Below, piece after piece: positions 8,859 through 17,252 of a stretch of DNA of 64,000 bases (position 1 is the first letter of the stretch; each line of letters opens with the position of its first letter). The stretch is from assembly GCA_900318115.1 (NCBI GenBank), contig ONJJ01000019.1, positions 1 through 64,000 of the forward strand, written 5' to 3'. The position numbers were made by a program, and so were the translations under genes. The stretch is from an uncultured Prevotellaceae bacterium (GTDB taxonomy: Bacteria > Bacteroidota > Bacteroidia > Bacteroidales > Bacteroidaceae). Below the pieces are notes generated by a model. That model saw only the letters and a program-made list of their open reading frames with translations, made no database searches and was not told the DNA's origin.

Positions 8859-9797
8859 ATGACCGATACGTTCAAGGGATATTCACTTGGTGTCATAGCC
8901 GCTGCCAGCTATGGCCTGAACCCGTTGTTTGCGCTGCCGTTGCTCAGCGCAGGCGTGGATGCCTACAGCGTCCTCTTCCTTCGATATTTCTTTGCCGTGC
9001 CCATGCTGGCCGTGATGATGATAGCCCGCGGGCGCGGCTTCGGCCTGCGTCGTGGTCAGGTAGTGCCGCTGGCCCTGCTGGGTATCCTCATGGCCTTCTC
9101 GTCCCTGACGCTCTATGTCAGCTATACTTATATCGGTGCCGCCATAGCCTCGACATTGCTCTTTGTATATCCTATCCTTGTCACCATCATCATGGCTGCT
9201 GTTTACCATGAACGCGTAGGACTGATGACGGTGCTCTGCATCCTCTTGGCTACAACAGGTATAGGTCTGCTCTATCGGGGTGGCGACGGCGCGGTACTCG
9301 ATGCCCGCGGCCTGCTGTTAGTGTTCCTGTCTGCCCTCTCGTATGCCATCTATCTTGTTGCCGTCAATCGCGGGCAGATGAAGGAAATCCCCACGCTGAA
9401 GCTCACGCTCTACGTCATCGCCTTCGGCCTGTTGCTCTTTGCCTTCCGTTTCCGTTTGGAGACGTTCGCCATCCTCTCTGCCAACCCGTGGCTGTGGCTG
9501 TCGGCCTTCTCCATGGCGTTGTTCCCCACGGCCGTGTCGCTCATCTGCACCAGTGCCGCCATCCACAAGATAGGCAGCACGCCCGTAGCCATCCTGGGAG
9601 CCATGGAACCCGTGACGGCCGTGGCCATTGCCATCCTCGTCTTCCATGAGGCGCTGACCCTGCGCCTGGCTGTCGGCATCTCGCTTGTTATCGCGAGTGT
9701 CACACTCATCATCGCCGGCGGCAGCATCACCCACCACCTCCTGCGCGTGCGCAAGATGTTCCCGCGACTGAAGCGTCGCTGGCGCAGGCGTGAGTAA
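8859..9797 (+). CDS. EamA/DMT-family transporter
   Basis: A 312-residue membrane protein with about ten hydrophobic segments arranged as two EamA repeats (ASYGLNPLFALPLL early; LGAMEPVTAVAIAILVFHEAL in the second half, a typical DMT signature). These proteins export or exchange metabolites such as amino acids. It starts 29 bp after the permease and is probably co-transcribed with it. Its substrate is unknown, and a link to corrinoid metabolism is only positional. Confidence 0.85.
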   Translation: MTDTFKGYSLGVIAAASYGLNPLFALPLLSAGVDAYSVLFLRYFFAVPMLAVMMIARGRGFGLRRGQVVPLALLGILMAFSSLTLYVSYTYIGAAIASTLLFVYPILVTIIMAAVYHERVGLMTVLCILLATTGIGLLYRGGDGAVLDARGLLLVFLSALSYAIYLVAVNRGQMKEIPTLKLTLYVIAFGLLLFAFRFRLETFAILSANPWLWLSAFSMALFPTAVSLICTSAAIHKIGSTPVAILGAMEPVTAVAIAILVFHEALTLRLAVGISLVIASVTLIIAGGSITHHLLRVRKMFPRLKRRWRRRE

Positions 9798-9867
9798 CTG
9801 TGGACTCTGCTAACTTTCGCAGGGTTACCGCGGCGTCTGACCCTACACACCATGGCGTACAGCTCCG

Positions 9868-9999
9868 AAAGCCGTGGGGTATCGTCCTGAAAGCCGCGGG
9901 GTATCGCCGTCAAAGCCGCGGTGTGATGCCGCCAAAGCCGCGGGGCAGGTGCCGCCGAGTCACGATGTATCGCCGTCAAAGCCGTGGGACAGGCTGCAT
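9868..9999. repeat. 22-bp tandem repeat array
   Basis: Units beginning AAAGCCG start at 9868, 9890, 9912, 9934 and 9978, an exact 22-bp period with one degenerate unit at 9956. The typical unit is AAAGCCGCGGGGTATCGCC plus three bases. Differences cluster in the middle of the unit. The period is not a multiple of three, so the short open frame through it is unlikely to be a gene. It lies just past the EamA gene. Confidence 0.85.
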
Positions 10000-10024
10000 T
10001 GAGTCACATTAAAAGATTTATATC

Positions 10025-10166
10025 GATTGACGATAAGATTTACGTCGATTGACGACTTAATCGCACACTTATTGGGACGTCAATCATCGTCAATCTTTAC
10101 GTCAATCTATCTTAATTATAGGGTTCCGCATCAGTTCCTGAAAGATTAGATTTTTGTCGATTGACG
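10025..10166. repeat. Cluster of GATTGACG motifs in both orientations
   Basis: GATTGACG occurs at 10025, 10047 and 10159 and its complement CGTCAATC at 10078, 10088 and 10100. The first two and the reverse three can fold into a long imperfect stem. The surrounding DNA is AT-rich and carries no credible open frame. It may be a binding-site cluster, a structured RNA or a decayed mobile element. Confidence 0.7.
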
Positions 10167-10217
10167 TATAGATTTATTTCGACGCTGACCGGCTGCTCCG
10201 GAGCCTATGCTTTTGTC

Positions 10218-10264
10218 AGATTATACGGATTCCGGGTTTACATGACCCCTGATCCGTATAATCT
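10218..10264. terminator. 13-bp perfect hairpin followed by T5
   Basis: AGATTATACGGAT (10218-10230) pairs perfectly with ATCCGTATAATCT (10252-10264) around a 21-base loop, followed by TTTTT overlapping the stem end. It looks like an intrinsic terminator, yet the closest upstream gene ends 420 bp away, so it may end a small RNA or be a separate palindrome. Nothing else recognisable is seen in 10265-10430. Confidence 0.5.
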
Positions 10265-10437
10265 TTTTAAGCTGTTTTCAAGTTTCTACTGTCCTTTCCA
10301 CCCCCTGCCCTGAAAAATTTCCATGGGGCCGGCATGGGCAGATTCGGTCAATGGGGTGAAGGCGAGGCGTTTGCGGGAGGGGACGCAAGGGATGTCTTTT
10401 CTACCATGGAAAGGATTGTGGTGCTGGAATAAATCCA

Positions 10438-10445
10438 TATCTTTG
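10438..10445 (+). promoter_or_regulatory. -7 promoter element (TATCTTTG)
   Basis: Matches TAnnTTTG 39 bp before the GH95 start codon. It gives the glycosidase its own promoter, separate from the upstream transporter genes. Confidence 0.65.
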
Positions 10446-10484
10446 CCGCAAGATTCTATCGATGCTAAATAAACTGATTACGTT

Positions 10485-13049
10485 ATGAGCCAGACACTGC
10501 ACCATTATTCGGAAATAGATTTCATCAAGGGTGTGCTCATCCTGCTTGCTCTGGGCTGCTGCTTCTGCGGCAGCGGAGTGACTCAGGCGGCCGAGGACGT
10601 GCGCGGCAGCGCCAGCTACCGGCCTCGGAATGCGCAGACGCTGTGGTACCTCCAGCCCGCCGAGAGCCACGGGGTGAAGGATGCGTGGATGGAGTACTAC
10701 CTGCCACTGGGCAACGGCCACCTGGGAGCCATGGTGGGAGGTGGTGTGGAGTGCGAGCGGGTGCAGCTGAACGAGAAGACGCTCTGGGACGGCAGCGCCA
10801 CCATCTACGGCAACTACCAGAACCTGGGCTACCTGTACATCGAGGACCAGCGACCCTCGGCGGCCTCGGACTACCACTTTGCGCTGGACCTCACCACGGC
10901 CACGGCGGAGGCAGAGTGGCGGAATGCCGGGGGCGTCAGCTTCCGCAGGGAGTACCTGTGCAGCTGGCCGTCGAGGTGTCTGGTGATTCATCAGGTGGCC
11001 TCTGAGGCAGGGGCCATGCACCTGCTCGTCCGCCTGGAAGGTACACACGACGAGCAGGTCCGCTACGACGGCGTGCAGGCCACGATGCAGACCCGGCTGA
11101 CGGCGCTGAGTGCGACCACCATCGTGCAACTTCGGGCCGACGGCGGCGCACGCATACGCAGCACGCAGCAGGGACTGATGGTGACGGAGGCCACGGAACT
11201 GACCATCGTGTTGGCTGCCGAGACAAACTATGCCCCCGCCACGGTGGGCTACGTGGCCTTGGCGGCGGCGGCTGCAGACAGGGCGAAGCAGCGGGCGCTG
11301 GCGGCAGCCGGGCGCAACTGGCAAGCCCTGCGCGAGGAACATCAGGAGGACTATGGACGACTGTTCGGCCGCATGGATTTCTCGCTGGAGGGAGCCAGGG
11401 CAGAGTGCCCCACGGATGAGCTGGTGACGGGTGCGGAGATGGCTTCGGAGAGCGAGCGCAAGGCGCTGGAGATGCTGGTCTTCGCCTACGGGCGCTACCT
11501 GGCCATTGCTTCCTCGCGCGACGGTGCTGTGCCCAGCAACCTGCAGGGCATCTGGTGCAACTCGAACACGCCCCCCTGGCACTGTGCCATCATCTCGGAT
11601 ATCAACGTGCAGATGAACTACTGGCCGGCAGAACCCGCCAACCTGGGCGAGACGGCTATGCCCCTGCTGGACTACGTATATACCGGGGCCATGATCCAGC
11701 CCTACTGGCGCGAGTACACGCGGCGGATGACTGGCATCGCGGAGGGCTGGGTCTGCTCCTTCGTCAATACCCCGATGGGACACGGCGACCCGTGGTACCC
11801 GGAACACTCCTGCTGCGCCACCCCGGCGTGGTTGTGCTGGCATCTGTGGCAGCACTATGTCTATTCCCAGGACAGGGACTTCCTCCGACAGAGGGCGTTG
11901 CCGGTGATGCTCGGTGCCGTGGACTTCTGGATGCGGCGGCTGGTGCGGGACGGGGACGACGGCCTCTGGGTGGCGCCGCAGGAATGGAGCCCGGAGCAGG
12001 GACCGCTGGACGACGGCACACCGCACACGCAGCAGTGTGTCTGGAACCTCTTCGACATCACGCTGAAGGCCCTGGACATCGTGGGGGCGCAGGCTGCAGG
12101 GCTCCCAAACTCACGCCTGACGGAGATCCGCCGCAAGTTCAGCGAACTGGACAAGGGCTTGCACACGGAACGCTACACGGGGGCCTACGGCAGCGAGGTA
12201 AATGGCGTGCGCACGGGGGACCTGCTGCTGCGCGAGTGGAAACACCAGCCCTACACCGTTGCCGCAGAACCCCGGCACCGCCACGTCTCGCACCTCATGT
12301 GCGTCTATCCCTTCGACCTTCTGGGCGGGGACGAGGCCCTGACCACGGCCGCACGGAATAGCATGCTCCTGCGCGGAGAGCGCGGCACGGGGTGGTCCAT
12401 GGCCTGGAAGCTGTGCCTCTGGGCGCGCATGGGCGACGGGGCGATGGCCTACGAGGTGCTCCGCAGCGCACTGAAGCACGCCGCCACCTATAACGTGAGC
12501 ACGGACCCGAAGAATGCCGGCTTCTACTGCAACCTCCTCTGTGCCCATCCGCCCTTCCAGATCGACGGGAACTTCGGCACCACGGCGGGCTTGGCTGAGA
12601 TGCTGCTCCAGAGCCAGGGCGAGCTCCTGCGCCTGCTACCCGCCCTGCCAGAGGCGTGGGCTGCGGGCGGAGAGGTGCGTGGGCTGCGGGCCGAAGGTGC
12701 CTTTGAGGTCGATATGCGCTGGGATGCAGAGGTGACAGGAGGAAGTATCCGGTCGCTGGCGGGCAGCACGTGCCGGCTGCAGACCGGTGAGGAGTGGACG
12801 GAGGTGCGCGATGCCCAGGGACAGCTCCTGGCCTGCAACGAGGGGCAACCTGCACTGCTCGCGTTCCCCACCACGGCCGGTGTGAGCTACACGTTCATGA
12901 TTGGTCAACACGGCGAACGGGCAGAAAGCGGCAGCCTCATGGCGAGCAAGGAGGACACTGAAGTCTATGACCTCGCGGGACGGCGCGCCACGGCACCGCG
13001 TCCCGGGGCTATCTATGTCCGCGGCGGGCGAAAGATCCGGATACGATAG
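10485..13049 (+). CDS. GH95 alpha-fucosidase/alpha-galactosidase-type glycosidase
   Basis: An 854-residue secreted protein with an N-terminal hydrophobic signal (about residues 12-36). The N-terminal beta domain begins YYLPLGNGHLGAMVGGG and VQLNEKTLWDG, and the (alpha/alpha)6 barrel has NLQGIWCNSNTPPW, RHVSHLMCVYP and FQIDGNFGTTAG, matching the Asn pair and Asp used for catalysis in GH95. The final 25 residues (YDLAGRR ... GAIYVRGGRKIRI) resemble a short type IX sorting tail. GH95 members act on alpha-1,2-fucosyl or alpha-galactosyl ends of xyloglucan, mucin or plant glycans. It interrupts the transporter/cobalamin genes and has its own promoter. Confidence 0.9.
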   Translation: MSQTLHHYSEIDFIKGVLILLALGCCFCGSGVTQAAEDVRGSASYRPRNAQTLWYLQPAESHGVKDAWMEYYLPLGNGHLGAMVGGGVECERVQLNEKTLWDGSATIYGNYQNLGYLYIEDQRPSAASDYHFALDLTTATAEAEWRNAGGVSFRREYLCSWPSRCLVIHQVASEAGAMHLLVRLEGTHDEQVRYDGVQATMQTRLTALSATTIVQLRADGGARIRSTQQGLMVTEATELTIVLAAETNYAPATVGYVALAAAAADRAKQRALAAAGRNWQALREEHQEDYGRLFGRMDFSLEGARAECPTDELVTGAEMASESERKALEMLVFAYGRYLAIASSRDGAVPSNLQGIWCNSNTPPWHCAIISDINVQMNYWPAEPANLGETAMPLLDYVYTGAMIQPYWREYTRRMTGIAEGWVCSFVNTPMGHGDPWYPEHSCCATPAWLCWHLWQHYVYSQDRDFLRQRALPVMLGAVDFWMRRLVRDGDDGLWVAPQEWSPEQGPLDDGTPHTQQCVWNLFDITLKALDIVGAQAAGLPNSRLTEIRRKFSELDKGLHTERYTGAYGSEVNGVRTGDLLLREWKHQPYTVAAEPRHRHVSHLMCVYPFDLLGGDEALTTAARNSMLLRGERGTGWSMAWKLCLWARMGDGAMAYEVLRSALKHAATYNVSTDPKNAGFYCNLLCAHPPFQIDGNFGTTAGLAEMLLQSQGELLRLLPALPEAWAAGGEVRGLRAEGAFEVDMRWDAEVTGGSIRSLAGSTCRLQTGEEWTEVRDAQGQLLACNEGQPALLAFPTTAGVSYTFMIGQHGERAESGSLMASKEDTEVYDLAGRRATAPRPGAIYVRGGRKIRIR

Positions 13050-13180
13050 CGGAGACTTCCTCTCTCCTGCCGGCCGCCCGGAAGTCGCTTTGGCTCGTTT
13101 ATCCTCCGATAATGCCTGACCGAACGTTGTTTTTAAGTTTTTTTGTGCCTCGGATGACGCGATAATCCCGAAAAAAAGTG

Positions 13181-13188
13181 TATCTTTG
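13181..13188 (+). promoter_or_regulatory. -7 promoter element (TATCTTTG)
   Basis: Matches TAnnTTTG 49 bp before the binding-protein start at 13238. No cobalamin riboswitch signature is visible in the 190 bp upstream of the gene. Confidence 0.7.
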
Positions 13189-13237
13189 CACCCGAGAAAA
13201 GGTGTAATTTATTGAACTAATCCAGACGCATGCTCCT

Positions 13238-14416
13238 ATGATCACTCTGAAAAGACACTTCCTCCTGTTCCCTCTCCTCATTCCGGCAATCGTACTCGCC
13301 CTGGCCGCCTGCGGCCACACACCCCGTCCGGCAGGCGACGCAGACTCTGCGCTGGTCGTCGTCGATACGCTGGAGCTGCACTATGCCCGGGGCTTCAGGG
13401 TGCGGACGCTGGCCAACGGCGTACGGCTGGTGGACGTCGCTGATCCTCAGGCCGACGAGGACCGGATGCCGGTGAGCTACCACTTTGCACTGATGCCAAC
13501 AGACTCCGCCCCCGTTCCCTCTTCCTATACCCCCGTCCACGTTCCCATAGACCGCACCATCGTGATGACGATGCTGCAACTCTCGAACTTCACGGCGCTG
13601 GAGGCGCTGGATGTCGTGCGTGGCATCACGGGTACCAAGAATCTTTTTAATAAAGATGTACGGGCGCGAGTGGACGACGGACGCATCGTCAAGATAGGCA
13701 TGGAAGGCAACTTCGACACGGAGCTCATCCTGGCAGCACAGCCAGAGGTCATCTTCATCTCGCCCTTCAAGCGAGGTGGTTACGATGCCATCAAGGAGAC
13801 GGGCATCACCCTCATCCCTCACCTCGGCTACAAGGAACTCCATCCCCTCGGTCAGGCGGAATGGGTGAAGTTCGTGGGCCTCTTCCTCGGCAAGGAACAC
13901 GAGGCCGACAGCCTCTTCGCGCAGATTGAAGAGAGATACAATAGCTTGAAAGAAAAGACCCAATCCCTCTCGGCAGAAAGGGGAGAGGGGCTTCCCACGG
14001 TCTTCTCCGGTGAGATGCACGGTGGCAACTGGTACGCCGTGGGTGGGCGCAGCGCCCTGGCGCAGCTCTTCCGCGATGCCGGTGCGGACTACGTCATCAA
14101 GGACGGGAACACGGGAGGCGTGAACATCGAGTTCGAGCAACTCTACGCCGCTGCCGCCGAGGCCGACTACTGGCGCATCCTCAACAGCTATCCCGGCGAC
14201 TTCAGCTACGAATCCCTGGAGGCCAGCGAGCCCCGCAACAAGCTCTTCCGGGCCTTCCGCGAGCGCAAGGTCATCTACTGTAACATGAAGCAGACGCCCT
14301 ACTACGAGCTCTCGCCCATGCAGCCCGATGTGCTGCTGGCCGACCTCATCGCCATCTTCCATCCCGCGCTGATGCCCAGGGACTATCAACCCACGTTCTA
14401 TCGGCTGCTGCGATAA
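13238..14416 (+). CDS. BtuF/FepB-like periplasmic substrate-binding protein
   Basis: A 392-residue lipoprotein-like protein (signal ending ALAACG). It has the two-lobe TroA/BtuF pattern: DRTIVMTMLQLSNFTALEALD then QPEVIFIS in lobe one, GGNWYAVGGRSALAQLFRDAGADY and QPDVLLADLIAIFHP in lobe two. The partner permease is probably at 7801. Residues about 240-254 (KTQSLSAERGEGLPT) are encoded by a C-rich/G-rich palindrome of the window's repeat family (13956-13997). It stands directly upstream of cobalamin synthesis genes, so a corrinoid ligand is likely, but this is inference. Confidence 0.85.
   Translation: MITLKRHFLLFPLLIPAIVLALAACGHTPRPAGDADSALVVVDTLELHYARGFRVRTLANGVRLVDVADPQADEDRMPVSYHFALMPTDSAPVPSSYTPVHVPIDRTIVMTMLQLSNFTALEALDVVRGITGTKNLFNKDVRARVDDGRIVKIGMEGNFDTELILAAQPEVIFISPFKRGGYDAIKETGITLIPHLGYKELHPLGQAEWVKFVGLFLGKEHEADSLFAQIEERYNSLKEKTQSLSAERGEGLPTVFSGEMHGGNWYAVGGRSALAQLFRDAGADYVIKDGNTGGVNIEFEQLYAAAAEADYWRILNSYPGDFSYESLEASEPRNKLFRAFRERKVIYCNMKQTPYYELSPMQPDVLLADLIAIFHPALMPRDYQPTFYRLLR
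13956..13997. repeat. Palindromic element within the binding-protein gene
   Basis: CCCTCTCGGCAGAAAGGGGAGAGGGG inside the reading frame can form a short hairpin (CCCTCTC with GAGAGGG). It encodes SLSAERGEG, similar to peptides made by the family elsewhere (SLQEGEG at 22224, TREGQGG at 62110). Confidence 0.55.
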
Positions 14417-14455
14417 TTCTTTAATTCTTATATTTTTTTATTTTTCTATTTTTCA

Positions 14456-16333
14456 TTGATTCTCGTTTTCGGAGGAACCACAGAAGGACGCAGGGCGGCC
14501 GCCGTGCTGGAGCAGGCAGGCTCACCTTATTATTATTCTACCCGCGGCAGCGGGCAGGAAGTGGAGCTCGTGCATGGAGTGCGACTCTCGGGCACCATGG
14601 ATACGGCCGCCGTGGTGGCGTTCTGCCGCGAGAAGTCCATCCGCCTCATCGTGGATGCCGCGCATCCTTTTGCGGAGCAACTGCACCGCAACCTGCTCGT
14701 GGCGGCAGAGGAAATACGCATCCCCCTCATCCGCTACGACCGCATCTATCCTCCTCACACCGACGATATCACGTGGTGCAGCGACTACGCCGATGCCATC
14801 CGCCGTCTGGAGGACGCGGGGGTCCGGCGGTTGCTGGCGCTGACGGGCGTGCAGACCATAGGCCGCCTGAAGCCCTACTGGCAACGCCACGACACCTGGT
14901 TCCGCATCCTCGACCGTGACAGTTCCCGTGAGATAGCCGCCGCACACGGCTTCCCGCAGGAACGGCTACTGCAGGCGGATCCCCGACAACTGGCTCCCCA
15001 GCAACAGGACGCCCAACAGCTGGATTCCCAACTGCTCCTTTCCCTACGCCCTGAAGCCATCCTCACCAAGGAAAGCGGCATCAGCGGTGGTTTCGTGGAA
15101 AAGGTGGAGGCCGCGAAGGCGGCGGGCATCAAGGTCTTTGTCATCAATGCCCCCCTCCAGCTTCAAGCCCCCCTCCAGCTCCCCCCAAGGGGGGAGGGCC
15201 TCAATTCCTCTGAAAACGTGGCAGGTGGAAACGCAACCCTCCCCCCTTGGGGGGAGCTGGAGGGGGGCGTTGTCAACGGCCCCCACGGTCTCCGCCGCAT
15301 GGTGGAACGCCTGCTTCCCGACTTCTTCCCGCTCAGGAGCGGACTGACCACGGGCACCTGCGCCACCGCAGCCGCCGTGGCTGCCCTCTGCCGACTGAAA
15401 ACTGGGCAGACACCCTCTGAAGTCCCCGTCCGACTGCCCAACGGAGAGACAATCCTTGTTCCCGTCGGTGCGTCCGACGGCTTCTCCTTCTGCATCAAGG
15501 ACGCCGGCGACGACCCCGACGTGACCAACGGCGCGGAGGTGCAGGCCAGCCTGCAGCCCTCCGACCACTTCGAAATCCGGGGCGGCGAGGGAGTGGGACG
15601 CTTCACGCTGCCCGGCTTCGACTACCCGCCGGGCGAAGCTGCCATCAACCGCGGCCCTCGACAGATGCTGCGGGACAACATACCGGGCGATTACATCGTC
15701 ACCATCAGCGTCAGAGGCGGAGCGGAGCTGGCGCGCCGCACCTTCAACCCCCGCCTGGGTATTGAAGGCGGGATATCGGTTATCGGGGTGTCCGGCATCG
15801 TGCAACCCTACTCCGAGGAGGCTTTCCTGGAGAGCATACGCAAATGCATGGAGGTCGCCCGTGCCAGCGGGGCACCGCGCATCGTACTCGGCAGCGGTGC
15901 CAAGAGCGAGGACGCCCTGCGGGCGCTCTACCCCGAGTTGCCCCCGCAGGCTTTTGTACAATACGGTAACTTCGTGGGGCGAACGCTGTGCATGGCAACG
16001 GACCTCGACATCCGGAGTGTCACCCTCGGTGTGATGCTCGGCAAGGCCGTGAAGCTGGCTGCCGGACAGCTGGACACCCACAGCCGCCACGCCACCTTCG
16101 ACCGCGAGTTCCTCCGGAAGCTACTCGATGAATCTCATTGTGATCCTTCCCTGGCCGACCGCATCACCCTCGTGCGCGAGCTCTGGGACCTCCTGCCGGC
16201 AGACTCGTTGCCCGCCTTCGTCCACACCGTCCTCGACCATTGCCTTCGCCACTGTCGGCCCCTGCTCCCCGACGGCGACCTCACCCTCCTGCTCATCGAT
16301 GACGAAGGTCATATCTTTCCCCACGATAACTGA
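14456..16333 (+). CDS. CbiJ-CbiD fusion: cobalt-precorrin-6A reductase / C1-methyltransferase
   Basis: A 625-residue two-domain protein of the anaerobic cobalamin pathway. Residues 1-240 are CbiJ/CobK (MILVFGGTTEGRRAA, DAAHPFAEQL, LTKESGISGG), which reduces cobalt-precorrin-6A. From about residue 288 is CbiD (LRSGLTTGTCATAAAVAAL, IGVSGIVQPYSEEAF, IVLGSGAKSEDALR), which methylates C1. Translation starts at TTG 14456: the family begins MILVFGG here and no ATG exists upstream in frame. The linker (about 232-272) is encoded by a perfect 32-bp inverted repeat. It begins 39 bp after the binding protein. Confidence 0.9.
   Translation: MILVFGGTTEGRRAAAVLEQAGSPYYYSTRGSGQEVELVHGVRLSGTMDTAAVVAFCREKSIRLIVDAAHPFAEQLHRNLLVAAEEIRIPLIRYDRIYPPHTDDITWCSDYADAIRRLEDAGVRRLLALTGVQTIGRLKPYWQRHDTWFRILDRDSSREIAAAHGFPQERLLQADPRQLAPQQQDAQQLDSQLLLSLRPEAILTKESGISGGFVEKVEAAKAAGIKVFVINAPLQLQAPLQLPPRGEGLNSSENVAGGNATLPPWGELEGGVVNGPHGLRRMVERLLPDFFPLRSGLTTGTCATAAAVAALCRLKTGQTPSEVPVRLPNGETILVPVGASDGFSFCIKDAGDDPDVTNGAEVQASLQPSDHFEIRGGEGVGRFTLPGFDYPPGEAAINRGPRQMLRDNIPGDYIVTISVRGGAELARRTFNPRLGIEGGISVIGVSGIVQPYSEEAFLESIRKCMEVARASGAPRIVLGSGAKSEDALRALYPELPPQAFVQYGNFVGRTLCMATDLDIRSVTLGVMLGKAVKLAAGQLDTHSRHATFDREFLRKLLDESHCDPSLADRITLVRELWDLLPADSLPAFVHTVLDHCLRHCRPLLPDGDLTLLLIDDEGHIFPHDN
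15167..15268. repeat. Perfect 32-bp inverted repeat in the CbiJ-CbiD linker
   Basis: Arms at 15167-15198 and 15237-15268 are exact reverse complements, separated by 38 bp. Each arm contains CCAGCTCCCCCCAAGGGGGG. A partial direct copy of the arm's first half precedes it at 15149-15166. The whole unit is translated in frame, giving PPRGEG and PPWGELEGG peptides. Confidence 0.9.
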
Positions 16334-16357
16334 TGCCTCGCTTCCATAAAACAAAAA

Positions 16358-16380
16358 GCCTCCGCGAAGTCGGCGGAGGC
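16358..16380 (-). terminator. Intrinsic terminator for the DUF4160/DUF2442 pair
   Basis: On the minus strand GCCTCCGC and GCGGAGGC form an 8-bp stem followed by TTTTTG. It lies 13 bp past the DUF2442 stop codon, and 25 bp past the CbiJ-CbiD stop on the other strand. Confidence 0.75.
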
Positions 16381-16393
16381 GTAGGTCGTGTGT

Positions 16394-16699
16394 TCAGGAG
16401 AGGGGTTGCCCGTTGTATGTCAGGGCTTCCTCTGCCACACGGAGATGGTCGAACTCATCCTCCTCGCTACAATCAGGAAGTTCATATAGGAACTCAGGGG
16501 CGAAGTCCGCACCATTGGGCCATTCTATCGTGTTGTACTTTATGGTAAAAGATTTGAAGAGGTTCATATCCTTCAACGGTTCGAACATACGTCCATGAAG
16601 CGAGGACTGCAAATCTACAATCTTCGTAACCTGATTATTGAACCACAGCTTGATCCTATAATCTGCAATGTATTCTGCCTTGATAACTTCCAAAAACAT
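16394..16699 (-). CDS. DUF2442 domain protein
   Basis: A 101-residue protein with the DUF2442 pattern: short beta strands (YRIKLWFNNQVTKIVDL), then ...NLFKSFTIKYNTIEWPNGADFAPEFLYE. The family has no firm function and is usually found beside DUF4160, as here, 9 bp downstream. The pair has sometimes been proposed as a toxin-antitoxin-like module; that is not shown by this sequence. The region is less GC-rich than its neighbours, consistent with horizontal transfer. Confidence 0.85.
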   Translation of the reverse strand: MFLEVIKAEYIADYRIKLWFNNQVTKIVDLQSSLHGRMFEPLKDMNLFKSFTIKYNTIEWPNGADFAPEFLYELPDCSEEDEFDHLRVAEEALTYNGQPLS

Positions 16700-16708
16700 A
16701 ACTCTATC

Positions 16709-16966
16709 TTATTTGAGAGGTTCAATCTTTCCTAAGGGATCTCCCTTTTGGGCTCTATCCCAACACCCGAGTAACTCTTCACGATGTAGGTCAAGCCATT
16801 CTAGAATCATGCGCAAGGCTCGACCAGGCATTTCACCTTTAACGATCCCGTCCTTTATGCTGACAATAATCTTATAGTCTCCGTACCAAGCATGAAAATG
16901 TGCAGGAGCATGATCGGAGAAGTTCATGAGAATAATAATCCCATAGAAGAAACTTATTTGTGGCAT
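16709..16966 (-). CDS. DUF4160 domain protein
   Basis: An 85-residue protein starting MPQISFFYGI, with the DUF4160 core MNFSDHAPAHFHAWYGDY and a C-terminal helix (MILEWLDLHREELLGCWDRA). The start at 16966 is preferred because the promoter element (16985-16992) lies upstream of it; extension further would cross the promoter. It forms an operon with the DUF2442 gene. Function is unknown. Confidence 0.85.
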   Translation of the reverse strand: MPQISFFYGIIILMNFSDHAPAHFHAWYGDYKIIVSIKDGIVKGEMPGRALRMILEWLDLHREELLGCWDRAQKGDPLGKIEPLK

Positions 16967-16984
16967 AGTTGTTTTCTTTGGGTG

Positions 16985-16992
16985 CAAAGGTA
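16985..16992 (-). promoter_or_regulatory. -7 promoter element (TACCTTTG) of the DUF4160/DUF2442 operon
   Basis: Minus-strand TACCTTTG 18 bp before the DUF4160 start codon. The 220 bp between here and the opposite promoter at 17217 hold no convincing gene. Confidence 0.7.
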
Positions 16993-17216
16993 GCAAAAAG
17001 TTTTCGTTCTAGAAGGATTTTTAGAAAATATTATGGAGTAGGAAGGAGGAAAAGGATGATTTTTACTGAAATCGAGAGGCGGGGCGAGATATGGTCTCCA
17101 CCCCGCGGAGGTGGAAAAAGGGTGGAAAATAGAGGGAAGAGGCTCTGAGAATGAGGACTTTCGGGGTGGAAAGCATGTTTCCACCTATTTTTCTTGTGGG
17201 ATGCAAAATTTCGCCG

Positions 17217-17224
17217 TACCTTTG
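17217..17224 (+). promoter_or_regulatory. -7 promoter element (TACCTTTG)
   Basis: Matches TAnnTTTG 28 bp before the ATG at 17253. It rules out the longer reading frame that begins at 17151. Confidence 0.7.
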
Positions 17225-17252
17225 CAGCGCAAAAACAAAAGAATGCAGTCTT

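Noticed and set aside
9868..9999. Possible CRISPR array
   Set aside because: The 22-bp units are contiguous tandem repeats without unique spacers of 30-40 bp, and no cas genes are present.
9800..10012. 70-codon frame across the 22-bp repeats
   Set aside because: The repeat period is not a multiple of three and the peptide has no family features.
10401..12026. 541-codon minus-strand frame opposite the GH95 gene
   Set aside because: The plus-strand frame has clear GH95 motifs; the antisense product is rich in His, Arg and Gln without domain features.
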